DNA from: Actinomycetes bacterium
GTDB taxonomy: Bacteria > Actinomycetota > Actinomycetes > Nanopelagicales > Nanopelagicaceae
Reading direction: 5' to 3'
NCBI GenBank assembly: GCA_025355305.1
Contig: JANXZW010000021.1
Coordinates: 1 to 64,000, forward strand
DNA: 64,000 nucleotides
The first letter of the stretch is position 1. Every line of letters begins with the position of its first letter. Below are positions 7,897 through 16,759 of this stretch, piece after piece. The notes beneath the pieces are model-generated. The model did not search any database and was not told the origin of the DNA. It worked only from the letters and a program-made list of their open reading frames with translations. The position numbers and the translations under genes were made by a program.

Positions 7897-8688
7897 GTGT
7901 TTAATGTAGCCAAGGCTGAACTTCGTAAGTTGCGCCGCCCTACTCTTTTAATCTCAACGATTCTTGTTGTTGCAGCGCTCACTGCGCTCTTCACCTCGAT
8001 CGTCTTCTTGCGCGCAAACTCCGGAAATGGCAATGGCCAGCGTGGTGAGATCATCTCACCTGCAACGCTGAGCGCTGCTACTGGTCTCGTCTACGGATTT
8101 AAAATTGTCTCTTTCTTCTTAGGTATTACCGCGCTCTGCGTCTTCGCCTCGCAGACGGCGCAGGAGTACTCCCTTGGAACCTTGCGCAACCTGCTCGTGC
8201 GCCAACCATCGCGCATGAAGATTCTGGCGGGCAAGTACCTCTCGATGATTATCTTTGCAATCGCTCTGGTACTCATCGATGCGATGGTTGCTATCGCCAT
8301 TTCATATTTTTTAGCGCCGCATGCGAAGGTAACAACCAGCGCCTGGTTTACCGCTTCGGCTCTCGCCTTATTGGGAAAGACCTTTGCCAATGTTCTCTTC
8401 GGCACCATAGCCTTTGGAACCTTTGGCATGATTCTTGGTCTGCTATTTCGTTCTCCTATTAGTTCTATTGCAACTGGAGTTATCTGGTCGCTTATTCTCG
8501 AAAATATTCTTGCCGGCGTCGTCTCTAGTACCCAGAAATGGTTGCCTGGTCAGAACTTTGACAATGTGTCGCAGGGTGGATCGCTTACCGTTAGTTACCA
8601 CTGGTCCTTTATGATCGCAGCTGCTTATCTGATAGTTGGATTCTCCATCGCAGCGGTGCTCTTTAAACGCAGAGATGTAGCCAATTAA
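7897..8688 (+). CDS. ABC transporter permease (ABC-2 type)
   Basis: 263 residues with about six hydrophobic helices. The N-terminus (FNVAKAELRKLRRPTLL) and the following TM with a long extracytoplasmic loop resemble ABC-2 permeases such as NatB/YhaP. The motif QEYSLGTLRNLLVRQPSR, conserved just before TM2, is typical. The start is GTG at 7897, 2 bp after the ATPase stop, with no room for a separate promoter. It forms the membrane part of the exporter encoded with 6995-7894; the substrate is unknown. Confidence 0.87.
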   Translation: MFNVAKAELRKLRRPTLLISTILVVAALTALFTSIVFLRANSGNGNGQRGEIISPATLSAATGLVYGFKIVSFFLGITALCVFASQTAQEYSLGTLRNLLVRQPSRMKILAGKYLSMIIFAIALVLIDAMVAIAISYFLAPHAKVTTSAWFTASALALLGKTFANVLFGTIAFGTFGMILGLLFRSPISSIATGVIWSLILENILAGVVSSTQKWLPGQNFDNVSQGGSLTVSYHWSFMIAAAYLIVGFSIAAVLFKRRDVAN

Positions 8689-8696
8689 AGACACAG

Positions 8697-8763
8697 CAAA
8701 TTCTCATTCGTTAAATGAGGGTTTGCCGCGGAGGAATCACTTATCCTTGGGTGTTACTTCCTC
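8697..8763 (+). promoter_or_regulatory. Structured intergenic leader before the NlpC/P60 gene
   Basis: Two potential hairpins fill the gap. The first has 12-bp arms at 8697-8708 and 8714-8725 (two G-U pairs) around a 5-nt loop. The second pairs GAGGAA (8731-8736) with TTCCTC (8758-8763), with an inner CAC/GTG. No T-run follows either. It may be a cis-regulatory leader or partly a processing/termination structure for the exporter operon. Confidence 0.35.
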
Positions 8764-8784
8764 AGCGTTAGGTTGGCCATTTTC

Positions 8785-10017
8785 ATGAATAAGCGGCGGA
8801 TTCGAGTGGCGGCGCTCTGCGCCAGCTTTCTGATCGCCCTTCCTACAACTTCGCTGGCGGCACCGCCAACAGCTAAGCCAAGGCCAAAAGTCACTGCTCC
8901 GACCAAGGCACAGATTGCCGCAGCGCAAGCCGCCGAAAATGCAAAGGCTGCGGCGGCCGCTAACGCAGCTGGTCAATTAAATTCTGCTCAGAACCTACTG
9001 CAGCAACTGACTACCGTTACCGCGCATACCCGGGCGCTTTTATTTTCAGCCCAGGCCAGCCTTGCTTTTGCAACCACCCAATTCAATCTAGCCAGCGCGC
9101 ATGCAGCTCTTACAGAGACCGCCGTGAGCGAGGCAAATAAGACGATTGGGCGCATGGCAGCCAGCGCCTACATTATGGGTGGCGGATTCACGACCCTCAA
9201 TAGCGTTTTAGAATCAAATGGTCCGCAGGATCTCATCGATCGGTTGAGCGTTCTCAATCAAGTAGGGGCTTCAGATTCAGTTGCGCTCTCACGGTACAAG
9301 GGAGCGTTTGTTATTGCTAAGGCGGCGCAGGAGGCCGCAAGCGCTGCAAAGATCGCACAGGCCAATGCAACGGCCAAGGTGGCGGCAGCGAAGGCAGCGG
9401 CAGTTGCGGCGCAGAGCGCGCAGAGCGCAGAAGTTGAGAGGCTGCGCGGGATCCAGGCGCAACTCATCGCGGAGCTAACCAAGGCTCGAAATGTACGGAT
9501 CACCCTGCAACAACAGCTTGCGCTCTGGCAATTGGAACAGTCCAGCGCAAATACCGCCGCGAGGACCAAGGGACAGGCGAAGATCTGGCCCGATCGCGGC
9601 TTCAAGGGGCGTACCACAATTCGCAGCACTGATGCGATCCGCACCAAGGCGGTGGCCTACGCGAGAGCGCAAGTTCTAGCCCACAAGCCTTATGTCTGGG
9701 GCGCTCAAGGTCCCAATAGCTTTGACTGTTCGGGTCTGGTTTATGCCGCCTACCATGCTGCGGGATTAGGGTATCCAAATTGGTCTCGCCTAAATGCCGC
9801 ACTTTTCTTTGTTGATTCTCAGCGCGTTGCGCTTACCGACCTGATCCCTGGTGATCTTCTCTTTTACTCCTACGACGGATCGATTCAAAATATCCATCAC
9901 ATGGCGATCTACGCCGGCAATGGAATGATATGGGAGGCGAATTCAACCCGTACCGGTCTGCTCTTCTCCAATATGTATAGCACCAATGGATTAATGCCAT
10001 GGGGTGGTCGGGTTTAG
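8785..10017 (+). CDS. Secreted NlpC/P60 peptidoglycan endopeptidase (RipA-like)
   Basis: 410 residues. A Sec signal (residues 1-26) precedes a long Ala-rich coiled coil (~30-260), then a C-terminal NlpC/P60 domain with the catalytic Cys in DCSGLVYAAY (~315), the His in HHMAIYAGNG (~372) and a polar third residue in EANST. Such enzymes cut the D-Glu-meso-DAP bond in peptidoglycan; the coiled coil usually autoinhibits or docks the enzyme at the division site. I chose ATG 8785; an in-frame TTG at 8773 would add four residues. The preceding gap is strongly structured. Monocistronic or read through into tilS. Confidence 0.9.
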   Translation: MNKRRIRVAALCASFLIALPTTSLAAPPTAKPRPKVTAPTKAQIAAAQAAENAKAAAAANAAGQLNSAQNLLQQLTTVTAHTRALLFSAQASLAFATTQFNLASAHAALTETAVSEANKTIGRMAASAYIMGGGFTTLNSVLESNGPQDLIDRLSVLNQVGASDSVALSRYKGAFVIAKAAQEAASAAKIAQANATAKVAAAKAAAVAAQSAQSAEVERLRGIQAQLIAELTKARNVRITLQQQLALWQLEQSSANTAARTKGQAKIWPDRGFKGRTTIRSTDAIRTKAVAYARAQVLAHKPYVWGAQGPNSFDCSGLVYAAYHAAGLGYPNWSRLNAALFFVDSQRVALTDLIPGDLLFYSYDGSIQNIHHMAIYAGNGMIWEANSTRTGLLFSNMYSTNGLMPWGGRV

Positions 10018-10021
10018 CAAT

Positions 10022-10027
10022 TAGGCT
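10022..10027 (+). promoter_or_regulatory. Leaderless -10 box for tilS
   Basis: TAGGCT lies 7 nt before ATG 10035 and directly behind the NlpC/P60 stop codon. It supports 10035 as start. Confidence 0.5.
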
Positions 10028-10034
10028 TGCCAGC

Positions 10035-11009
10035 ATGAGGGCAACTCTCGCGATCCGCCAGGCTGTGCGCCCTTGGGTGGAGTCGGCTGATGCGCGAATC
10101 TTGATTGGAGTATCAGGAGGCGCAGACTCTCTGGCGCTCGCGCTTGCAACTCACTTAGAGTGCCAAGCTGCAAATATTGAACTTGTCGCCATCATCATTG
10201 ATCACCAACTACAACCCAGCGCTGACGCGGTCGCGGCGAGATGTAGCGAGCAACTCCATCGCCTTGGTCTTTCCAAAGTCGAGGTAGTTCAAGTGACCGT
10301 AGAGCTGCGTGATGGGATGGAGGCTTCTGCCCGGCGCGCCCGTTACCAAGCGTTTAGCGCGGCGATCGCAAAGTACAACCCCGATTACTTTCTACTTGCT
10401 CACACCAAAAATGATCAGGCGGAATCTGTACTGCTGGGGCTGGCTCGGGGATCTGGGACTCGCTCGCTTTCAGGAATCGCTCCAGAAAATGGCCGCTATA
10501 TTCGACCACTTCTTGAAATTGACCGAGCGACAACTGAATTAGCCTGTACGGAAAATGGGCTTACTCCGTGGGTGGATCCGCACAACTTCGATCATGAGTA
10601 CGCGCGAGTTCGGGTGCGGATGGAGGTGTTGCCCACTTTGGAGCGGAATCTGGGCCCTGGAATCGTAGATGCCCTCTCCCGTAGCGCTCGAATCCTGCGA
10701 GAAGATGCCGATGCCCTCGATCTCTTGGCCGATCAATACCTTTTGGGCCGAAACCCGCTTGACCTGGAGGTCACTGGCTTGGCTGGACTACCAAAAGCGG
10801 TTCGCATTCGGGTACTACGAGGCGCGATCTACTCGGCTGGCGCCCCGGGGGGCTCCCTCTCGGCCGAGCACCTCGCCCCAGTTGAGGCGTTGATCTCGGA
10901 CTGGCACGGCCAAGGCGGCCAAGGCACCCAAGGCGGGATATCACTCCCAGGTGGTGTGAAGGTCGCTCGAATTTCGGGCAGACTTTCGCTCTCAAAGCAG
11001 AACCAATAA
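10035..11009 (+). CDS. tilS: tRNA(Ile)-lysidine synthase
   Basis: 324 residues. The N-terminal PP-loop ATPase motif SGGADS (27-32) adenylates C34 of tRNA-Ile(CAU), which is then converted to lysidine so that it reads AUA. Conserved HTKNDQAES and RPLLEI follow. The last ~20 residues include a Gly/Gln-rich low-complexity run (HGQGGQGTQGG). The ATG at 10035 follows the upstream stop by 17 nt and is preceded by a leaderless-type -10 box. tilS-hpt-ftsH is a classic conserved order. Confidence 0.92.
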   Translation: MRATLAIRQAVRPWVESADARILIGVSGGADSLALALATHLECQAANIELVAIIIDHQLQPSADAVAARCSEQLHRLGLSKVEVVQVTVELRDGMEASARRARYQAFSAAIAKYNPDYFLLAHTKNDQAESVLLGLARGSGTRSLSGIAPENGRYIRPLLEIDRATTELACTENGLTPWVDPHNFDHEYARVRVRMEVLPTLERNLGPGIVDALSRSARILREDADALDLLADQYLLGRNPLDLEVTGLAGLPKAVRIRVLRGAIYSAGAPGGSLSAEHLAPVEALISDWHGQGGQGTQGGISLPGGVKVARISGRLSLSKQNQ

Positions 11010-11039
11010 AAAGAACCCATAAATCATAAAAGGAGCACC

Positions 11040-11591
11040 GTGGATTTAAGTAGCGCAGCGGGAGATATAGACCGCGTCATTGTTTCAGCTTCCGAAATCC
11101 AAGCACGTCTCAAGGAGATAGCCCAGCAAGTTGAGCAGGATTACGCCGGTCGCGATTTACTCGTCATCGGAATCCTCAAAGGTGCGGTCATGACGATGGC
11201 CGATTTCGTGCGCTCGCTCAATCGCCATGTTGAGATGGATTGGATGGCAGTTACCTCCTATGGCTCTGGTACCAAATCAAGTGGCGTCGTTCGAATTTTG
11301 AAGGATTTAGATCGAGATATCTCGGGACGTGAGGTGCTCATCGTTGAAGATATCGTGGACACAGGATTGACCCTGGCTTGGCTTAAATCCAATCTGCAAT
11401 CACGTGGAACGAAGAGCGTCGAAATTTTCACCATGCTTCGCAAACCCGACGCCGCTAAAGTTGAGGTTGATGTCAGATACGTTGGATTTGATATTCCGAA
11501 TGAATTTGTCGTGGGCTATGGGTTGGATTACGACGAGAAGTATCGCAATCTTGATTTCATTGGAATCTTGGCTAAGAGCGTTTACTCCTAA
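11040..11591 (+). CDS. hpt: Hypoxanthine (guanine) phosphoribosyltransferase
   Basis: 183 residues. The PRPP-binding loop VLIVEDIVDTGLT (99-111) and the flexible-loop SYGSGTKSSG (73-82) are diagnostic of HPRT; GILKGA forms PPi loop I. It salvages hypoxanthine/guanine to IMP/GMP in the cytosol. The GTG start has a strong AAAGGAG Shine-Dalgarno ~5 nt upstream, unlike the leaderless starts nearby. It lies between tilS and ftsH, the standard bacterial order. Confidence 0.94.
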   Translation: MDLSSAAGDIDRVIVSASEIQARLKEIAQQVEQDYAGRDLLVIGILKGAVMTMADFVRSLNRHVEMDWMAVTSYGSGTKSSGVVRILKDLDRDISGREVLIVEDIVDTGLTLAWLKSNLQSRGTKSVEIFTMLRKPDAAKVEVDVRYVGFDIPNEFVVGYGLDYDEKYRNLDFIGILAKSVYS

Positions 11592-11676
11592 AAGAGAGTT
11601 ACCCGCTTTGAAATAATCGGCAAGGATTTTCCGTTACCCATTAACATGATCGATTGAGATATAAAAGAGAAGAGCG

Positions 11677-13710
11677 ATGGCAGATAAAAAAGTAAACCTC
11701 ACGCGTAAGCGAATCCGCAAGTTGATGCGCGGCCCGCTCTTCTGGATTGTGCTTGCCCTCATCATTGTCATCGCACTGGGACGTATCTCGGGCGGTGGGG
11801 CGTCTTACACCACGGTGGATACCTCGAGTGTGCTTGCCGAGATCTCTAAGGACAAGGTCGAATCTGCCGTCGTTATCGACAAGGAGCAGAAGCTTCAAGT
11901 AGTTCTTAAGAGCGGCGAGAGCGTAAACGGTGCAACTCATCTAGTTGCCTTTTATGTAGCCAATCAAGAGCCACAGATTACCGAGCTTCTCACCAGCAAT
12001 CCTCCGGCCAAGGGTTGGACCGTTAAGGTTCCCACAACCTCCTTCTTAGCCTCACTCCTCTTTAGTTTCGCCCCCTTCCTTCTCATTGGATTCCTACTCC
12101 TTCTCTTTATGTCGAATTCGCAGGGCGGAAATCGCATATTCTCCTTTGGCCGCTCAAAGGCCAAACTGCAATCGAAGGAGGCGCCAAAGACCACATTTGC
12201 AGATGTTGCTGGCGCCGAGGAGGCCGTGGCAGAGCTCCGCGAAATTAAGGATTTCTTATCGGATCCTAAGAAGTACCAAGATATTGGAGCCAAGATTCCA
12301 AAGGGAGTTCTGCTCTACGGCCCTCCAGGAACGGGTAAGACTCTGCTTGCTCGCGCTGTTGCGGGGGAGGCAAATGTGCCCTTCTTCTCCATCTCTGGTT
12401 CGGAATTTGTAGAGATGTTTGTAGGTGTTGGTGCATCGCGTGTACGCGATCTCTTCAACCAGGCTAAAGAGGCCGCCCCTGCAATCATCTTCGTCGATGA
12501 GATCGATGCCGTTGGCCGCCAGCGCGGCACAGGTCTGGGAGGCGGAAATGATGAGCGCGAGCAGACTCTTAACCAACTTCTCGTGGAGATGGATGGCTTT
12601 GAAGCAAATACCCAAGTGATTTTAATCGCCGCAACAAACCGTCCCGATGTTCTCGATCCTGCAATCTTGCGCCCTGGTCGATTTGATCGCCAAATTCCAG
12701 TAGATCGCCCTGATCTACTCGGACGAAAGGCGATCTTGGAGGTTCACGCGCAGGGAAAGCCAATCGCCAAGAGCGTTGATCTCGGTGAGATTGCCAAGCG
12801 CACCCCTGGATTCACCGGTGCGGACTTAGCAAATGTCTTAAATGAAGCCGCGCTTTTAACTGCTCGCGAAAATGCAAAAGTTATTACCACTATGGCTCTC
12901 GACGAATCGATTGATCGCGTGATGGCTGGTCCGCAACGCTCTAGTCGCTTGATGACCGAGGAAGAGCGTCGTATTACGGCTTATCATGAAGGCGGACATG
13001 CCCTAGTTGCGCATGCACTTCCAAATACCGATCCCGTCCACAAAATTACGATCATGCCGCGTGGTCGCGCACTTGGATACACAATGGTCCTGCCAGATGA
13101 AGACCGCTATGCCACCACGCGCAACCAGATGCTCGATCAACTCTCTTATTCGCTTGGTGGTCGCGCCGCAGAAGAGTTGATCTTCCACGATCCAACCACG
13201 GGCGCATCAAACGATATTGAGAAAGCTACAAGCCTGGCGCGCGCAATGGTTACTCAGTACGGAATGACCGAAAGGATCGGCGCCATCAAACTAGGTTCGG
13301 GAGATAGCGATCCGTTCCTGGGGCGCGACTATGGTCATCAACGTGACTACTCCGAGGAGATTGCCGGGATTATCGATGAGGAGATTCACAACCTCATTGA
13401 GAGCGCTCATCAAGAGGCATTTAATATCTTGGTGCAAAATCGGGAGATATTAGATGCCCTCGTTGTAGAACTCCTAGAGCGAGAGACTCTTTTAAAATCC
13501 GATATCGAGCGCATCTTTGCCGCGGTCAACCTGGTTGACGCGCGTCCGGCCTGGACTGGTTCGCCAAATCGCTCCCCTTCAACGATTCCTCCCGTTGGAT
13601 TGGTGGCGGCAAAGCCCCAAGTCGATCCCGAGGCGCAAGTTACCAAGCCGGTGCGCAAGCCCCGTAAGAAGGCGGTTCCACCTGTACCGGAGCAGACAGA
13701 ACAAGGGTAA
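11677..13710 (+). CDS. ftsH: ATP-dependent zinc metalloprotease FtsH
   Basis: 677 residues. Two membrane segments (~19-35 and ~123-145) flank a short extracytoplasmic domain. The AAA+ module has Walker A GPPGTGKT (215-222), Walker B FVDEID (272-277) and the arginine-finger region [20 protein letters not shown]. The M41 protease site is HEGGH (437-441), with the second G where many family members have A. It degrades misfolded membrane proteins and regulators. The Pro-rich basic C-terminal tail (~610-677) is family-variable. The gene begins 85 bp after hpt, with AGAGAAGAG before the ATG. Confidence 0.96.
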   Translation: MADKKVNLTRKRIRKLMRGPLFWIVLALIIVIALGRISGGGASYTTVDTSSVLAEISKDKVESAVVIDKEQKLQVVLKSGESVNGATHLVAFYVANQEPQITELLTSNPPAKGWTVKVPTTSFLASLLFSFAPFLLIGFLLLLFMSNSQGGNRIFSFGRSKAKLQSKEAPKTTFADVAGAEEAVAELREIKDFLSDPKKYQDIGAKIPKGVLLYGPPGTGKTLLARAVAGEANVPFFSISGSEFVEMFVGVGASRVRDLFNQAKEAAPAIIFVDEIDAVGRQRGTGLGGGNDEREQTLNQLLVEMDGFEANTQVILIAATNRPDVLDPAILRPGRFDRQIPVDRPDLLGRKAILEVHAQGKPIAKSVDLGEIAKRTPGFTGADLANVLNEAALLTARENAKVITTMALDESIDRVMAGPQRSSRLMTEEERRITAYHEGGHALVAHALPNTDPVHKITIMPRGRALGYTMVLPDEDRYATTRNQMLDQLSYSLGGRAAEELIFHDPTTGASNDIEKATSLARAMVTQYGMTERIGAIKLGSGDSDPFLGRDYGHQRDYSEEIAGIIDEEIHNLIESAHQEAFNILVQNREILDALVVELLERETLLKSDIERIFAAVNLVDARPAWTGSPNRSPSTIPPVGLVAAKPQVDPEAQVTKPVRKPRKKAVPPVPEQTEQG

Positions 13711-13713
13711 GTT
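13708..13713 (+). promoter_or_regulatory. Internal leaderless -10 box for folE
   Basis: TAAGTT includes the ftsH stop codon and lies 6 nt before the folE ATG (13720). It offers a separate start for the folate operon. Confidence 0.45.
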
Positions 13714-13719
13714 TTCCTG

Positions 13720-14346
13720 ATGAGTGATGAGATTACGCCCGTCACAATGGGTCCTCACGATGGAGGAGCGAAATCTGATTTTGATCAGGAGCGGGCGCAA
13801 CGCGCCATCACGGAACTTCTCTTCTCGATCGGTGAAGATCCAACGAGAGATGGTCTGCGTGATACTCCCGCACGGGTAGCGCGGGCTCTGCGTGAGAATT
13901 TTGAAGGTCTCTGGCAGAAACCAGAGGAGATTTTGACTACCACCTTTGATATCGGGCATAAAGAGTTGGTAATTGTGCGGGATATCGAAGTCTTTTCGCA
14001 TTGCGAACACCACCTGACGCCATTTCATGGGGTAGCGCACATTGGATATATCCCAGGAGAATCTGGACGGATCACTGGGATTTCAAAATTGGCCAGACTT
14101 GTGGACTTGTACTCCAGGCGTCCTCAGGTGCAAGAACGACTGACGACTCAGATCGCTGATGCAATGGTTGAAATCTTAAAACCTGCTGGTGTAATCGTGA
14201 TTGTTGATTGCGAGCATCTTTGTATGTCAATGCGCGGAGTCAAGAAGTCACAGGCACGAACGACAACTTCCGCCGTGCGCGGACAGCTTCGCAATGCAGC
14301 AACGCGAGCAGAAGCTATGGCGTTGATTACCGCCTCACACCACTAG
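13720..14346 (+). CDS. folE: GTP cyclohydrolase I
   Basis: 208 residues. The zinc and catalytic motifs [12 protein letters not shown] and [11 protein letters not shown] are intact, as is the [22 protein letters not shown] block. The enzyme converts GTP to 7,8-dihydroneopterin triphosphate, the first step of folate synthesis. It starts 9 bp after ftsH, probably from its own leaderless promoter, and leads straight into folP. The first ~25 residues are variable. Confidence 0.96.
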   Translation: MSDEITPVTMGPHDGGAKSDFDQERAQRAITELLFSIGEDPTRDGLRDTPARVARALRENFEGLWQKPEEILTTTFDIGHKELVIVRDIEVFSHCEHHLTPFHGVAHIGYIPGESGRITGISKLARLVDLYSRRPQVQERLTTQIADAMVEILKPAGVIVIVDCEHLCMSMRGVKKSQARTTTSAVRGQLRNAATRAEAMALITASHH

Positions 14347-14354
14347 TGGAGGAG

Positions 14355-15152
14355 ATGCATCGAACTCTGGTGATGGGAGTACTCAACATCACGCCAGATT
14401 CTTTCGCAGATGGAGGTCGACACTTTGCACTTGCAGCGGCGATCGCTCGCGCCAAGGAGATGTTGGTAGAGAAGGTAGACATCGTTGATGTTGGCGGTGA
14501 ATCAACCCGTCCCGGTGCGCAGCGGATCTCCTTTGCAGAGGAGCGTGATCGAGTGATTCCAGTAGTTATTGCCCTGAAAGCACTTGGAGCAACAATAAGC
14601 ATTGATACAACGCGTGCTGAGATTGCTCGCCTAGCAATAGAGAGCGGGGCGAGGATCGTTAACGACATCAGCGGTGGTCTCGCCGATCCTGCCATGGCAG
14701 CTTTAATCGCCAAGAACCCCGCTGTTCAATATGTTGTAATGCACTGGCGCGGTGAGTCAAAAGATATGCAGGCACGCGCCATTTATAAAGATGTTGTGCA
14801 AGAAGTGCGTGAGGAGCTATCAGAGCGAATATCCGCTCTGATAGCTGCGGGAGTAAATCCAGAGCAGATTATTGTTGATCCAGGTATTGGATTTGCCAAG
14901 ACAGGGGAGCAGAATTGGGAACTCCTAAGAAATATAGATCGGATAGAACTTTTGGGATATCCAGTTCTAGTTGGCGTCTCGCGCAAACGTTTCTTGGGTG
15001 ATTTGGTGGGCGCCGAGAACCCTGATGAGAGAGAGGCAGCGACCCTTGCGATTACTACAGAAATGGCGGTCAAGGGAGTCTGGGCGGTACGAACGCATAG
15101 CGTGAAACCTCACGTCGATGCCATTAAGGTAGTAAAGGAGCTCTGGGGATGA
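14355..15152 (+). CDS. folP: Dihydropteroate synthase
   Basis: 265 residues. Motifs MGVLNITPDSFADGG, GGESTRPGA, SIDTTRAE, RIVNDISGG and GVSRKRFLG define the family; the enzyme joins p-aminobenzoate to dihydropterin pyrophosphate and is the sulfonamide target. The start is ambiguous: GTG 14346 overlaps the folE stop (TAGTG), ATG 14355 follows immediately after GGAGGAG, and ATG 14373 has that sequence at better spacing but would leave only MGVLN. I chose 14355. It overlaps folB by 4 bp. Confidence 0.93.
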   Translation: MHRTLVMGVLNITPDSFADGGRHFALAAAIARAKEMLVEKVDIVDVGGESTRPGAQRISFAEERDRVIPVVIALKALGATISIDTTRAEIARLAIESGARIVNDISGGLADPAMAALIAKNPAVQYVVMHWRGESKDMQARAIYKDVVQEVREELSERISALIAAGVNPEQIIVDPGIGFAKTGEQNWELLRNIDRIELLGYPVLVGVSRKRFLGDLVGAENPDEREAATLAITTEMAVKGVWAVRTHSVKPHVDAIKVVKELWG

Positions 15153-15508
15153 AGGACTTTATTGAAATACATGGCATCGCAGGTTTTGGTTATCACGGCT
15201 TATTTGACGACGAACGAAAGAATGGTCAAAGTTTTGGTGTGGATGTTAAGTTGGAGTTGGAAGATAAACGCGCCAGCAAGACGGATTCCATCGCCGATGC
15301 AGTTGATTATTCGCAGGTTGTAAAAATTGTTTATGAGTTGATCACGGGAGAACCAGTCAATCTAATTGAACGCCTGGCACAGATTATCGCCACCGATCTT
15401 CTTGACACCTTTCCCCTTTCATCCGTGGAGGTTATCGTGCATAAAGCGAACGCTCCGGTCGGCGTACCCGTCGGTGATATTGCAGTACGGATCAAGCGCA
15501 AAAGATGA
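15149..15508 (+). CDS. folB: Dihydroneopterin aldolase
   Basis: 119 residues, the usual length. The N-terminal IHGIAGFGYHGLFDDERKNGQSFGVDV segment and the later DYSQVV, LIERLAQIIA and VIVHKANAPV are conserved; a Lys and Glu of the active site are in these blocks. The enzyme cleaves dihydroneopterin to hydroxymethyl-dihydropterin. ATGA overlaps with folP before and folK after indicate tight translational coupling. Confidence 0.93.
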   Translation: MKDFIEIHGIAGFGYHGLFDDERKNGQSFGVDVKLELEDKRASKTDSIADAVDYSQVVKIVYELITGEPVNLIERLAQIIATDLLDTFPLSSVEVIVHKANAPVGVPVGDIAVRIKRKR

Positions 15509-15954
15509 AGGTCGTAATCGCCTTAGGCTCGAATGTTGGAGACACCAACTCTCATCTACATCATGCAATAAGTGAACTTGCAAAAAGCATGACGATTGTT
15601 GCGCTCTCTAGTTTCTATAAGACTGCGCCCGTCGGCGGTCCACCCCAGGAAGATTATTTGAATGCGGTCCTTATCGGCCAATGTGAGATGGATCCTCTGG
15701 ATCTCCTGGTCGCTATGCAGGAGATTGAAGCGATGGCGGGGAGAACTCGCGAGATTCAGTGGGGTCCACGAACTTTAGATTTGGACCTTATTCTCTACGG
15801 AGAGAGTGCGATCACCGAGCCCCATCTAGAACTTCCACATCCGCGGGCGCATGAACGGGCTTTCGTCTTAGAACCTTGGCTAGAGATTGATCCGGACGGC
15901 TTTCTCCCAGGCCATGGGCAGATTCGAGATCTCCTCGCAGAGCTAAAGCGGTAA
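15505..15954 (+). CDS. folK: 2-amino-4-hydroxy-6-hydroxymethyldihydropteridine pyrophosphokinase
   Basis: 149 residues. LGSNVGD near the N-terminus, FYKTAPVGGPPQEDYLNAV and the signature RTREIQWGPRTLDLDLILYG (ATP and two Mg ions bound by the DxD pair) define HPPK. It phosphorylates hydroxymethyl-dihydropterin for FolP. It overlaps folB by 4 bp. Its stop is in frame with panC, with 14 codons between and no intervening start codon. Confidence 0.95.
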   Translation: MKVVIALGSNVGDTNSHLHHAISELAKSMTIVALSSFYKTAPVGGPPQEDYLNAVLIGQCEMDPLDLLVAMQEIEAMAGRTREIQWGPRTLDLDLILYGESAITEPHLELPHPRAHERAFVLEPWLEIDPDGFLPGHGQIRDLLAELKR

Positions 15955-15996
15955 ACTCTTCCTCTTAGCCCGGTACCCCGAAAGGACTGGAGCACC

Positions 15997-16755
15997 ATGA
16001 AAGATACGGTTGCCTTTGTTCCCACCATGGGTGCCCTGCACGCTGGCCACATAGAGTTGATTAGAAGAGCTCGAGAGTTGAGCCCAGAAGTTATCGTTTC
16101 AATCTTTGTAAACCCACTGCAATTTGAAAATCATGCAGATATTGAAAGCTATCCCAGAGATATTGCGGGGGATACGGCGAAGGCGCTTGCCGCAGGAGCA
16201 ACTCGAGTATGGGCGCCAACCTACGATGAGGTATACCCAGATCGAATCGAAAAGATATCAGCAGGGCGCTTTGGAGAGATCTTTGAAGGGCGGGCACGGC
16301 CTGGCCACTTCGATGGCGTCCTTACAGTGCTTAATCGTCTCTTTAAATTTGTTCAGCCCGACTACGCCCTCTTTGGAGAGAAGGATTATCAACAACTCTT
16401 CATCGTTAAGCGCTGGGTTCAAGAGAATAAGGTTCCAGTTGAAATTGTTGCTGTGCCAACCGTTAGAGATATCGATGGGTTGGCGCTCTCCTCACGGAAT
16501 ATTCGCCTTCGCCCGTCAGAGCGTGAGAGCGCTCTCGTGATTCATCGGGCCTTACAACGAAAAAATAGAGAGGAGATGATCGCAGTCCTCGCCACTGAAC
16601 CGAGCTTCACAGTGGATTACGCAGAGATCATCGATCCAGAGAGCTTTGAAGGAGCCCTTCCCGGTGCGCGATCTCAGCGCGGGATTATCGCCGGTTGGTT
16701 AAATGGAGTGCGATTGATCGACAATATGGTCATAGCGACCAGGCAGGAGGGATGA
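15997..16755 (+). CDS. panC: Pantothenate synthetase
   Basis: 252 residues, shorter than the usual ~280. FVPTMGALHAGH (the HxGH-type site), VSIFVNPLQF, GHFDGVLTVLNRLFKFVQPDYALFGEKDYQ and DGLALSSRN are intact. It joins pantoate and beta-alanine using ATP. The usual ~20-residue N-terminal TIAELR helix is absent: no ATG, GTG or TTG occurs in frame back to the folK stop, so the start must be 15997, with GGAG 5 nt upstream. panB and panD are not in the window. Confidence 0.93.
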   Translation: MKDTVAFVPTMGALHAGHIELIRRARELSPEVIVSIFVNPLQFENHADIESYPRDIAGDTAKALAAGATRVWAPTYDEVYPDRIEKISAGRFGEIFEGRARPGHFDGVLTVLNRLFKFVQPDYALFGEKDYQQLFIVKRWVQENKVPVEIVAVPTVRDIDGLALSSRNIRLRPSERESALVIHRALQRKNREEMIAVLATEPSFTVDYAEIIDPESFEGALPGARSQRGIIAGWLNGVRLIDNMVIATRQEG

Positions 16756-16759
16756 CCCT

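Noticed and set aside
8689-8784. c-di-AMP (ydaO-type) riboswitch before the NlpC/P60 gene
   Set aside because: The gap is under 100 bp and lacks the conserved ydaO core motifs, which need roughly 120 nt or more.
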